From Microcaldota archaeon (lineage in GTDB: Archaea; Micrarchaeota; Micrarchaeia; Micrarchaeales; Micrarchaeaceae), in contig JAKBRD010000035.1 of assembly GCA_021834865.1 (NCBI GenBank), positions 1-7,568 of the forward strand: a stretch of 7,568 bases of DNA, given 5' to 3'. The translations under genes were made by a program, and so were the position numbers. Of this stretch, positions 1 through 5,905 are shown one piece after another. Below the pieces are notes generated by a model. It ran no database searches and was not told the origin of the DNA. It saw only the letters and a list, made by a program, of their open reading frames with translations. How positions within the stretch are numbered: position 1 is the first letter of the stretch; each line of letters opens with the position of its first letter.

Positions 1-934
1 AGGATTGGATAGTGTGCGCATAGTCGCATGCAGCCTGATTCAGCTTTTGCGTGCTAGTCTCGGGCTTTATAGGAGCCCTTGAATCCGTAACGTATTCAGC
101 TATCCCATCATACATCTGGTCCTGGAGTGGCAGAGATAAAGATTTTTTGACCTGATATAAGCCATCGCTTCTCTTTACTGCAGCTTCAAGCCTTTTCATC
201 ATCTTTGGATTGTCCTTGCCGTATGGAGCCAGGCCCATTGCCTTTCCAGGACCCTCCAGCCTGGAGAAACCGAGATATTTGGAAACGTATTCGTACAGAT
301 ACCCCATGGAAAGCGAATTCCAGCTCTGCTCAAAAACGTTTTCGAAAGAGCCGTTTTTTACAGACCATGCGGTTGTAGAATCCGTTTCGCCTTGGCCATC
401 AACAACTATTGCAGCTGCACTGCGGAATCCGGAAAAATAGTATGCAGAAGCAGCGTGTGCCAAGTGATGCCGCACTGGAATTACCCTTATCCCGCTGTCG
501 TTGACCGCATAGCCCATGTGCAAAAGCACTTCCTTTATGAAGAGCTTGGCTGACAATGCAAAATCCAGCCTTGAGGTGACAGACCTGGTTATTGTGCGCA
601 TTATGGATGAATAAGCCATGCTCGCCATGTCGTTTCTTAGGGCGTAGTCCTTGACCAGCGAAGCCTGCGAGAACGAATGCCATGCCCTTGATTTGACACT
701 GTAAAGCTTAGGGTCAAAGTTAGTGGCATATGCATCAACATGATCCGGGCTTATCCCATAATTGCCCTTTAGAAATCTGAAGCAGTGCTCCAGCGCATTC
801 GCGGGCAGCTCATACGGAGAGTGCTTGTTCCTAGTGTAACGCTCCTCCTCTGAAGCATATACCAGCTTGCCGTCCAGTATTGCAGCCACTGCGTTGTCGT
901 GGAAGTTCGGCCAATTGAAACCAATTACCAGCAC
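1..934 (-). CDS. NodU/CmcH-family O-carbamoyltransferase, N-terminal part (runs off left edge)
   Basis: Seen: an uninterrupted minus-strand frame of 311 codons from GTG at 934-932 to the window edge. The N-terminus (MLVIGFNWPNFHDNAV with GTG read as Met) matches how this family opens, followed by an S-E-E-E-R-Y-T-R-x-K-H segment at residues 28-38. A HHLAHAASAYYFSGF block (156-170) carries the HxxxH metal-binding pair of the Kae1-like ASKHA fold. DGQGETD (179-185) and GPGKAMGLAPYG (228-239) are further family blocks. Known: TobZ/CmcH/NodU enzymes use carbamoyl phosphate and ATP to make a carbamoyl-adenylate and transfer the carbamoyl group to a hydroxyl of a sugar or antibiotic. The C-terminal domain and roughly half the protein lie outside the window. 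The GTG start is 4 bases after the stop of the PP-loop gene, so the two are probably co-transcribed. Inferred: the acceptor is unknown; a surface glycan is possible but nothing here shows it. Confidence 0.9.
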   Translation of the reverse strand, partial: MLVIGFNWPNFHDNAVAAILDGKLVYASEEERYTRNKHSPYELPANALEHCFRFLKGNYGISPDHVDAYATNFDPKLYSVKSRAWHSFSQASLVKDYALRNDMASMAYSSIMRTITRSVTSRLDFALSAKLFIKEVLLHMGYAVNDSGIRVIPVRHHLAHAASAYYFSGFRSAAAIVVDGQGETDSTTAWSVKNGSFENVFEQSWNSLSMGYLYEYVSKYLGFSRLEGPGKAMGLAPYGKDNPKMMKRLEAAVKRSDGLYQVKKSLSLPLQDQMYDGIAEYVTDSRAPIKPETSTQKLNQAACDYAHTIQS

Positions 935-938
935 TTTA

Positions 939-1604
939 TCACTTGTCCGAAAGCTCGGCCCCGTCTATTATATATTCCCCAACTGTGCCGTCCCAGGTTA
1001 TATGGTACGAGGTTATTTTTACCCTTTTCTTGAACATAGGGGCGTTTAGGACGAATGATTCGGCCTCTCCGCCCTCGAAAGCCACGTTTATCCTGTATTT
1101 CTTTTTTAGTGCGACAAGCCTTTCTACAGTCTCCTTGTTTATGGCAGCACCTACGAAAGATTCGTCCATGCCGTATGCGGCGACCTTTGTTATTATGGCT
1201 TCGAACTTCTCCGCAATTTCAGCAAGCTCTTTCTCCTGATCCATCCCCCAAAGCGGAGAAATCATTTCTATTCCCTGCTCCTTGCATATTGATTCTATGC
1301 GGTCCTTCTGGTACCTGCTTGCTATTGCCCCGGTTATTAGCTTTGTCACGTTGTTGGCTTTGAGCGCCTCTGCCAGATCGTTTAGCTCAAGCTCCTTTTC
1401 TCCTTCGGTATCCCATATTACGTGCTTTATGCCCATCGCCTTGGCCTGCAGCGAAGTGTACTTTATGTTTGGCTTGTGGAACATATAGCTGTCCTCGTTG
1501 TAGGGCTTCATTGTTATTAGGAGTTTGGGCTTCAGGCCTGCTTCGCTTGCCTTATGTATTGCCAGTGTGGAATCCTTGCCACCGCTGAAAAGTGCAGCTA
1601 TCAT
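939..1604 (-). CDS. dph6: Dph6-type PP-loop ATPase (probable diphthine--ammonia ligase), 221 aa
   Basis: Known family role: ATP-dependent amidation of diphthine on the modified histidine of elongation factor 2, the last step of diphthamide synthesis, in the cytosol. Seen: a PP-loop SGGKDS at residues 7-12, a TGAIASRYQKDR block (91-102) followed by SPLWG (116-120), and EGGEAESFVLNAP (177-189). These are the signature blocks of the Diphthami_syn_2 (PF01902) family, and 221 aa is a normal archaeal length. The start is ATG 1604-1602: it sits immediately before the PP-loop strand, overlaps the upstream nth stop as ATGA, and has GGTGA at 1613-1609 four bases ahead. The frame is open further upstream to 1721, but that extension lies wholly inside nth and looks non-coding. 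Caution: the archaeal MJ0570-like group contains more than one clade, so diphthamide synthase is the best rather than a proven assignment. Confidence 0.87.
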   Translation of the reverse strand: MIAALFSGGKDSTLAIHKASEAGLKPKLLITMKPYNEDSYMFHKPNIKYTSLQAKAMGIKHVIWDTEGEKELELNDLAEALKANNVTKLITGAIASRYQKDRIESICKEQGIEMISPLWGMDQEKELAEIAEKFEAIITKVAAYGMDESFVGAAINKETVERLVALKKKYRINVAFEGGEAESFVLNAPMFKKRVKITSYHITWDGTVGEYIIDGAELSDK

Positions 1605-2257
1605 TTTTTCACCGTGCTTGAAGGGCATATCCTGTTCAGTACGCAGGCTTCGCAGTGCTTGGCCCGGGCCGTGCAAACGTCCCTGCCAAGGGCTATGAAT
1701 AGGTGCGTTACGTTGCCCCAATCTTCTTTAGGCGTTATTTTCATCATCTCCTTTTCTATCTTTTCCGCGTTCGTGCCCTTGGCCAGCCCAAGCCTGTTGC
1801 ATACTGTTATGCAGTGCGTATCTATTGCTATGCCTTCGCTCTTGCCGAACCAGTTGTACTGTACTACGTTAGCAGTCTTTCTTCCGACTCCCGGCAGCGC
1901 CTGCAGGGATGCGATGTCGCTTGGAACTTTGCCATTAAAATCCTTCTCTATGACCTTCGCGGCCTTTATTAGGTTTTTTGACTTGTTGCGGTACAGCCCT
2001 ATGGATTCGGTGTATTTGTACAGCTCTTTCAGGCCCATATCAGCATAGTCGTGAATTTCCCTGTGGTCACGGAAAAGCTTTTTTGTGGCTATATTTACCT
2101 GCTTATCCTGTGCCTGGGCTGAAAGCATGGTGGCCACGAGAAGCTCCCAGGCATTCGAATATTCCAGCGTGCTTTTCATCTGCTCTGAGTACTTTTTCTT
2201 TAGCAGGTAAAGGACTTTCCTAAGGAAGGGCTTTTTCGATATTGCCAGAGCCAACAC
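1601..2257 (-). CDS. nth: Endonuclease III, paralogue 1 (canonical), 218 aa
   Basis: Bifunctional DNA glycosylase/AP lyase that removes oxidised pyrimidines. Seen: the helix-hairpin-helix LPGVGRKTAN (121-130) with the Schiff-base lysine K127; the catalytic aspartate D146 in IDTHC; and the iron-sulphur cluster cysteines C195-x6-C202-x2-C205-x5-C211, exactly the classic spacing. The N-terminal helix and the LLVATMLSAQAQD block (39-51) are also typical. The chosen start is GTG 2257-2255. The first in-frame ATG, at residue 27, would delete the conserved first helix, so a GTG (or TTG at 2254) start is preferred; no good Shine-Dalgarno is visible, suggesting a very short or leaderless transcript. 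It is the first gene of the leftward unit, with its stop overlapping the start of the PP-loop ATPase gene (ATGA). A second, diverged Nth gene lies about 1.2 kb away on the other strand. Confidence 0.95.
   Translation of the reverse strand: MLALAISKKPFLRKVLYLLKKKYSEQMKSTLEYSNAWELLVATMLSAQAQDKQVNIATKKLFRDHREIHDYADMGLKELYKYTESIGLYRNKSKNLIKAAKVIEKDFNGKVPSDIASLQALPGVGRKTANVVQYNWFGKSEGIAIDTHCITVCNRLGLAKGTNAEKIEKEMMKITPKEDWGNVTHLFIALGRDVCTARAKHCEACVLNRICPSSTVKK
1609..1613 (-). promoter_or_regulatory. Shine-Dalgarno GGTGA for the PP-loop ATPase gene
   Basis: On the minus strand GGTGA lies four bases ahead of ATG 1604. It matches the 3' part of the archaeal GGAGGTGAT consensus and, with the ATGA overlap, fixes the start of this gene. 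Confidence 0.55.
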
Positions 2258-2261
2258 CAGA

Positions 2262-2301
2262 GTTATTTATAGTTTGTAGCGCTATAAGTATGCTTTATAT
2301 T
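2262..2301. promoter_or_regulatory. Divergent archaeal promoter region with TATA-like elements for both directions
   Basis: The 88 bases between the two divergent starts (2257 and 2346) are AT-rich. TTTATAT at 2294-2300 reads as a TATA box on both strands (minus: ATATAAA) and lies about 40 bases from the nth start and 48 from the fni start. The minus-strand copy is preceded by an A-rich BRE-like stretch (complement of 2301-2311). Two further TATA-like words form an inverted repeat: TTATAG at 2267-2272 and CTATAA at 2282-2287, spaced by 9 bases and enclosing the palindrome TAGCGCTA (2277-2284). The distances fit archaeal TATA-to-start geometry with short leaders, but which box is used is inferred only. 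Confidence 0.55.
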
Positions 2302-2335
2302 GACATTTTTTAGACTTTTACGTAAACATCGTTAT

Positions 2336-2339
2336 AGGT
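2336..2339 (+). promoter_or_regulatory. Shine-Dalgarno AGGT supporting a TTG start for fni
   Basis: AGGT lies six bases ahead of TTG 2346. It is a four-base match to the archaeal GGAGGTGAT consensus and is the main reason for preferring the TTG over the ATG at 2403. Confidence 0.5.
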
Positions 2340-2345
2340 AATTGT

Positions 2346-3464
2346 TTGAGCGGAAATAAGACCGAAAATGCTGATTCCAAAAAGGCCAAGATAGACCTTA
2401 TAATGAAAAGAAAGGAGGAGCACATAAGAATATGCCTGGATCAGCCAGTCCAGGCAAAGAGCGTGAGGACCCTTTTCAACGACATGAAGCTGATAAACAA
2501 CTCGCTGCCGGAAATAGACTTTGATGACATAGACACTAGCACGACGTTCCTTGGAAAAAAGTTCTCAGCCCCTTTCATGGTGGGAGCCATGACCGGCGGA
2601 GCAGAGATGGCGAAAAAGATAAATGCAAATATAGCAGAGGCTGTTGAAGAGCTGGGCCTTGGAATGGCTCTTGGAAGCCAGAGGGCAGCACTTTATGACG
2701 CAGTTCTCGAAGATACTTATACGATTGCCAGAAAGAATGCGCCAAACGCTTTCATAGGCGCGAACATAGGAGGCGCACAAATATCCAAAGGCATGAAAAT
2801 TTCCGACATAAAAAAATTGGTAGATATGGTTGATGCTGACGCTTTGTACGTGCACCTGAACCCTGCGCAGGAGATAGTCCAGCCAGAGGGAGAACCCAAA
2901 TATAGGAATGTCCTTGAAGGGATAAAGGGCATAGCATCCTCTGTCGACAGTCCGGTAATAGCCAAGGAGGTCGGCTTTGGGCTGTCGCCAAATGTTGTGG
3001 GCCAGCTCGAGAAGGCAGGAGTAAAGGCCGTCGAAACTGCTGGAATGGGAGGCACGAGCTACGCAGCAGTAGAATGGTACAGGGCTAAGGCCATGGGCAT
3101 GGCCTCGAAGGTGGACCTTGGCAACCTGCTCTGGGATTGGGGAATACCTACTGCAGCTTCGCTCTACATGATAAGGAAGCGCTCTAAGATACCTGTAGTA
3201 TCCTCAGGCGGCTTGAGAACGGGAATGGATGTGGCCAAATCTTTGGCAATGGGGGCATCGCTTACCGCAATGGCCCTGCCGGTGCTGAGGCCAGCAACAA
3301 AATCCCCGGAAGAAGTAAAGAAGTTTATAAGCAATGTCGTTCTGGAGCTCAAGAGCGTCATGTTCCTGTGCGGGGCAAAGAATATGAAAGAGCTGGCGCA
3401 GGTTCCCTATGTCGCCACAGGAGAACTTGCAATATGGAAGGATTATGCAGATAAAAATCTGTAG
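2346..3464 (+). CDS. fni: Type 2 isopentenyl-diphosphate delta-isomerase (FMN-dependent), 372 aa
   Basis: Interconverts isopentenyl and dimethylallyl diphosphate using reduced FMN, giving the primer for archaeal ether-lipid isoprenoids. Seen: RKEEHIRICL (22-31) near the N-terminus, APFMVGAMTGG (75-85), ALGSQRAA (108-115), HLNPAQEIVQPEGEP (170-184) with the proposed catalytic glutamine Q175, AGMGGTS (232-238), WDWGIPTAAS (263-272), and the FMN-phosphate loop SSGGLRTGMDVAKSLAMGA (286-304). The order and spacing match archaeal IDI-2 proteins closely. The start is TTG 2346, with AGGT six bases ahead. The in-frame ATG at 2403 (residue 20) is the alternative and would begin directly at the conserved RKEEH block, a few residues shorter than usual. 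It is the first gene of the rightward unit, with 33 bases between its stop and the next TTG start. No terminator is evident there, so readthrough into the repair genes is likely. Confidence 0.95.
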   Translation: MSGNKTENADSKKAKIDLIMKRKEEHIRICLDQPVQAKSVRTLFNDMKLINNSLPEIDFDDIDTSTTFLGKKFSAPFMVGAMTGGAEMAKKINANIAEAVEELGLGMALGSQRAALYDAVLEDTYTIARKNAPNAFIGANIGGAQISKGMKISDIKKLVDMVDADALYVHLNPAQEIVQPEGEPKYRNVLEGIKGIASSVDSPVIAKEVGFGLSPNVVGQLEKAGVKAVETAGMGGTSYAAVEWYRAKAMGMASKVDLGNLLWDWGIPTAASLYMIRKRSKIPVVSSGGLRTGMDVAKSLAMGASLTAMALPVLRPATKSPEEVKKFISNVVLELKSVMFLCGAKNMKELAQVPYVATGELAIWKDYADKNL

Positions 3465-3486
3465 CCGATCATTTCTGGTTCCTCTC

Positions 3487-3490
3487 GGAG
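3487..3490 (+). promoter_or_regulatory. Shine-Dalgarno GGAG deciding a TTG start for nth paralogue 2
   Basis: GGAG sits seven bases ahead of TTG 3498. The first in-frame ATG (3513) would be 22 bases away, too far, so this site favours the TTG. Confidence 0.6.
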
Positions 3491-3497
3491 CGGTAAA

Positions 3498-4163
3498 TTG
3501 TTTGGTGTTGATATGGGATATGAAAGTTCTGGAAAAGATTCGCAAAAGATAATAAGCGCGCTGGAGGCACATTACAAGGATATACATTATTACCTGAATT
3601 TCAGCAATCCGGTAGAGCTTATGGTAGCTGCAATACTCTCGGCCCAGACCAGAGATACTACAGTAAACGCAATAACCCCTGCGCTTTTCAAGCGATACAG
3701 GAGCGCCAAGGACTATGCTAATTCAACAGAGGAAGAGATGCTCAAATATGTAAAAGGCGTCTTCTACGCCAAGAACAAGGCTTCCAACATAATAAAGGCC
3801 TGCAAAATAATAGAGGACAAATATGGCGGAAAGGTACCTGACAGCATGGAAGAGCTCATCGAGCTCCCTGGCATAGGCAGGAAGACTGCCAACACGATAT
3901 TGATAAACGCATACGGGATAGTTGAAGGCATACCCGTAGACACATGGGTCATAAAGCTTGCATACAGGATGGGATTAAGCGAGAGCAAGAATCCTGACAT
4001 CATAGAAAAAGACCTGGAAAAGATAGTTGACAAAAAATACTGGAATAACATTTCATACCTATTGAAGGAGCACGGAAAGCAGATATGCGGAACGGTGCCG
4101 AAATGCAGTTCCTGCTTCCTGAAAGAAATGTGCCCTAAAAACGGAGTAGCAAAAAGCGAATAG
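3498..4163 (+). CDS. nth: Endonuclease III family DNA glycosylase, paralogue 2 (atypical), 221 aa
   Basis: HhH-GPD DNA glycosylase/AP lyase. Seen: LMVAAILSAQTRD (41-53), the helix-hairpin-helix LPGIGRKTAN (123-132) with lysine K129, and D148 in VDTW, so both catalytic residues of a bifunctional Nth are present. Two deviations stand out. The usual DTH reads DTW (W150), and the cysteine cluster is C197-x5-C203-x2-C206-x5-C212, one residue shorter in the first interval than the classic x6 seen in the copy at 1601-2257. All four cysteines remain, so a 4Fe-4S cluster is still likely. The start is TTG 3498, supported by GGAG at 3487-3490; ATG 3513 (residue 6) would lose nothing conserved. The stop is one base from the Nudix start. 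Inferred: substrate preference may differ from paralogue 1 (for example towards mismatched or other damaged bases), but this cannot be read from the sequence. Confidence 0.92.
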   Translation: MFGVDMGYESSGKDSQKIISALEAHYKDIHYYLNFSNPVELMVAAILSAQTRDTTVNAITPALFKRYRSAKDYANSTEEEMLKYVKGVFYAKNKASNIIKACKIIEDKYGGKVPDSMEELIELPGIGRKTANTILINAYGIVEGIPVDTWVIKLAYRMGLSESKNPDIIEKDLEKIVDKKYWNNISYLLKEHGKQICGTVPKCSSCFLKEMCPKNGVAKSE

Positions 4164-4164
4164 A

Positions 4165-4623
4165 ATGCCAATAAAAAAATGCATAGTTGCCGGATGCATG
4201 GTTATAGAAGGAGGCAGGATGCTCATGGTAAAGCACAAAAAGCTCGGGATATGGGTTCCACCCGGAGGGCACGTCGAAGAAAACGAATTCCCTTACGAAG
4301 CAGCAATAAGAGAGACCAAAGAGGAAACTGGCATCGACGTTGAATTGATTGGCGACGACAATGTAAAGCACAAAGACGAAGCCGCACATACGCTTCCGGA
4401 GCCGTTCGTAATACTGTATGAAAATGTGCCTTACAAGACGCAGCCAATGCACATACATTTCGACATGGTTTACGTTGGAAATAGGATTGGCGGCGAGATT
4501 GCGGCGAATGACGAAAGCACTGACATAAGATGGATGGGCAAGGACGAAATAAGCAGAATGGAAACTTTTCCAAATGTGAGGGAAGTAGCGCTGAAGGCTT
4601 TGGAGAGATATGGAAATTTGTAG
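4165..4623 (+). CDS. Nudix hydrolase (MutT-like), 152 aa
   Basis: Hydrolyses a nucleoside diphosphate linked to another moiety; the exact substrate is not readable. Seen: a complete Nudix box Gx5Ex7REx2EExG running from G35 to I57, with G35, E41, R49, E50, E53, E54 and G56 all present, including the metal-binding REx2EE glutamates. The preceding LGIWVPPGGHVE stretch (27-38) is typical of small one-domain Nudix proteins that open with a hydrophobic strand (KKCIVAGCMVI, 4-14). The length of 152 aa is ordinary. ATG 4165 is one base after the nth paralogue 2 stop, and the stop is three bases before the EndoQ start, so translational coupling is likely. Inferred: its place between two DNA-repair enzymes suggests nucleotide-pool sanitation (for example oxidised or deaminated dNTPs), but Nudix proteins are versatile and this is context only. 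Confidence 0.92.
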   Translation: MPIKKCIVAGCMVIEGGRMLMVKHKKLGIWVPPGGHVEENEFPYEAAIRETKEETGIDVELIGDDNVKHKDEAAHTLPEPFVILYENVPYKTQPMHIHFDMVYVGNRIGGEIAANDESTDIRWMGKDEISRMETFPNVREVALKALERYGNL

Positions 4624-4626
4624 GCA

Positions 4627-5901
4627 ATGCTTATGAAAATAGTAGCAGATTTGCACGTACATTCAAGATTTGCAATGGCATGCAGCGAAGCAATAAACCC
4701 GAAATCAATGGCCGAGACCGCCAAGGAGAAGGGCATAAACGTCCTTGGGACTGGAGACATACTGCACCCAGAATGGCTAAAGGAGGTTGAAAAGAACACG
4801 GTAAGCGAAGGCAACGGCTTATACACCCTCAAAGGATCCGATAATAAGACCGCATTTGTTCCAAGTGCAGAGGTTTCGACGATATTTGAAGGCAGGGACA
4901 AGGGAATAAAAAAGATACACAACTGCATATTGCTGCCAAGCCTGGAATCCGCAAAGGAACTTTCCGAAAGGCTCAGCAAATACGGCAGCATGAATTCCGA
5001 CGGAAGGCCGCAGCTGCAGATAAGCGCGGCCCATTTGGTCGACATAGCCAAGGAGGTTGACAAAAAGGCGTTCATATTTCCTGCGCATCTGTGGACTCCG
5101 TATTTCGGAGCGCTCGGAGCCATGTCGGGATTCGATTCTATAAAAGAGGCATATGAGGACAGGGAAAAGGACATAAGGGCTTACGAAAGCGGGCTCAGCT
5201 CCGATCCAAAAATGAACTGGAGGATATCCGAACTGGACAAATACACGCTAGTATCCAACAGCGACATGCATTCGCTTGCGAACATGGGCAGGGAAACAAA
5301 CGTTCTTGACCTTGAAGAATTGTCATACGATTCCATAATAAAGGCAATAGTTGACAGGGATGCCGAAAGGTTCAAGTTAACGGTTGAATACTATCCAGAG
5401 GAAGGGAAATACCACTACGACGGACACAGGGAATGCGGATATTCCGTAAACCCCGAAGAGAACAAGTCCACCGTCTGCAAGGTCTGCGGCAAGAAGCTGG
5501 TCATAGGAGTGCTGCACAGGGTGGACGACCTGGCAGACAGGCCGGTAGGATACGTGCCAAAGGTGCACATACCTTACATACATTCTGTGCCGCTCATAGA
5601 AGTAATATCGTACGCTAAAAAGAAAACAAGATACACACAGGAGGTCAAAACTTTGTATTCAAAATTGATAGAAAGGTTTGGCGATGAAATGGACGTGCTG
5701 ACAAAAGCGAAGATAAGCGATATAAGTGAAATTGCTGGCGAAGAAATAGCGGAGTGCATAGACAACGTGCGCAACGACAGGATAAAGATAAGGCCTGGAT
5801 ATTCCGGAGTTTTCGGGGAGCTTGACCTTTTGGGAAGGGAGCCAGAGCCGAGAAGCAGAGCCAACCAGCAGAAGAGCATGAAGGATTTCTTTTCGAGGTA
5901 A
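4627..5901 (+). CDS. endoQ: Endonuclease Q (PHP-domain damage-specific endonuclease) with C-terminal PIP box, 424 aa
   Basis: Known: EndoQ nicks DNA 5' of hypoxanthine, uracil, xanthine and AP sites. Seen: PHP metal-site motifs in order, namely DLHVHSR (8-14; D8, H10, H12), GTGD (41-44), E82, IHN with H98, FPAHLWTP (151-158; H154) and NSDMHS (211-216; D213, H215). A small zinc site follows: H267-x2-C270-x13-C284-x2-C287, then DLADRPVGYVPKVHIPYIHSVPL (301-323) and a helical C-terminal region. The last residues are QKSMKDFF (415-422), a perfect Qxx(M/L/I)xxFF PCNA-interacting motif. The length and block order match Pyrococcus EndoQ. The first zinc ligand is His where I recall Cys. The start is ATG 4627, with ATG 4633 (residue 3) as an alternative; no strong Shine-Dalgarno. 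It is tightly linked to the Nudix gene (3-base gap) and the GNAT gene (4-base gap). Older annotation would call it a PHP-domain or helicase-like protein. Confidence 0.93.
   Translation: MLMKIVADLHVHSRFAMACSEAINPKSMAETAKEKGINVLGTGDILHPEWLKEVEKNTVSEGNGLYTLKGSDNKTAFVPSAEVSTIFEGRDKGIKKIHNCILLPSLESAKELSERLSKYGSMNSDGRPQLQISAAHLVDIAKEVDKKAFIFPAHLWTPYFGALGAMSGFDSIKEAYEDREKDIRAYESGLSSDPKMNWRISELDKYTLVSNSDMHSLANMGRETNVLDLEELSYDSIIKAIVDRDAERFKLTVEYYPEEGKYHYDGHRECGYSVNPEENKSTVCKVCGKKLVIGVLHRVDDLADRPVGYVPKVHIPYIHSVPLIEVISYAKKKTRYTQEVKTLYSKLIERFGDEMDVLTKAKISDISEIAGEEIAECIDNVRNDRIKIRPGYSGVFGELDLLGREPEPRSRANQQKSMKDFFSR
5895..5899 (+). promoter_or_regulatory. Shine-Dalgarno GAGGT for the GNAT gene
   Basis: GAGGT overlaps the end of EndoQ, its last T being the first base of the TAA stop. 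It is six bases ahead of ATG 5906 and is the clearest Shine-Dalgarno in the window, showing reinitiation from the EndoQ end. Confidence 0.65.
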
Positions 5902-5905
5902 TTAA

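Noticed and set aside
399..683. Minus-strand 94-codon open frame with Cys-rich end
   Set aside because: It is in a different frame within the carbamoyltransferase gene, whose own frame is continuous and motif-rich.
1605..1721. 39-residue N-terminal extension of the PP-loop ATPase
   Set aside because: It falls entirely inside the nth coding sequence in another frame and has no family similarity. ATG 1604 with ATGA overlap and a Shine-Dalgarno explains the start.
2306..2311. Run of six T as a possible terminator
   Set aside because: It lies in the divergent promoter region with no gene ending nearby on the plus strand and no hairpin ahead of it; on the minus strand it forms the A-rich stretch upstream of a TATA box.
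3852..3866. GAGCTC repeated at 3852-3857 and 3861-3866, looking like a small operator
   Set aside because: It encodes E-L-I-E-L just before the helix-hairpin-helix of Nth copy 2, so the repeat follows from the protein sequence.
4470..5174. A 234-codon open frame on the minus strand
   Set aside because: It lies antisense to the Nudix 3' end and the EndoQ 5' part, whose motifs are unmistakable. Its sequence is Ser/Leu-rich with no recognisable domain, as expected of an antisense shadow.
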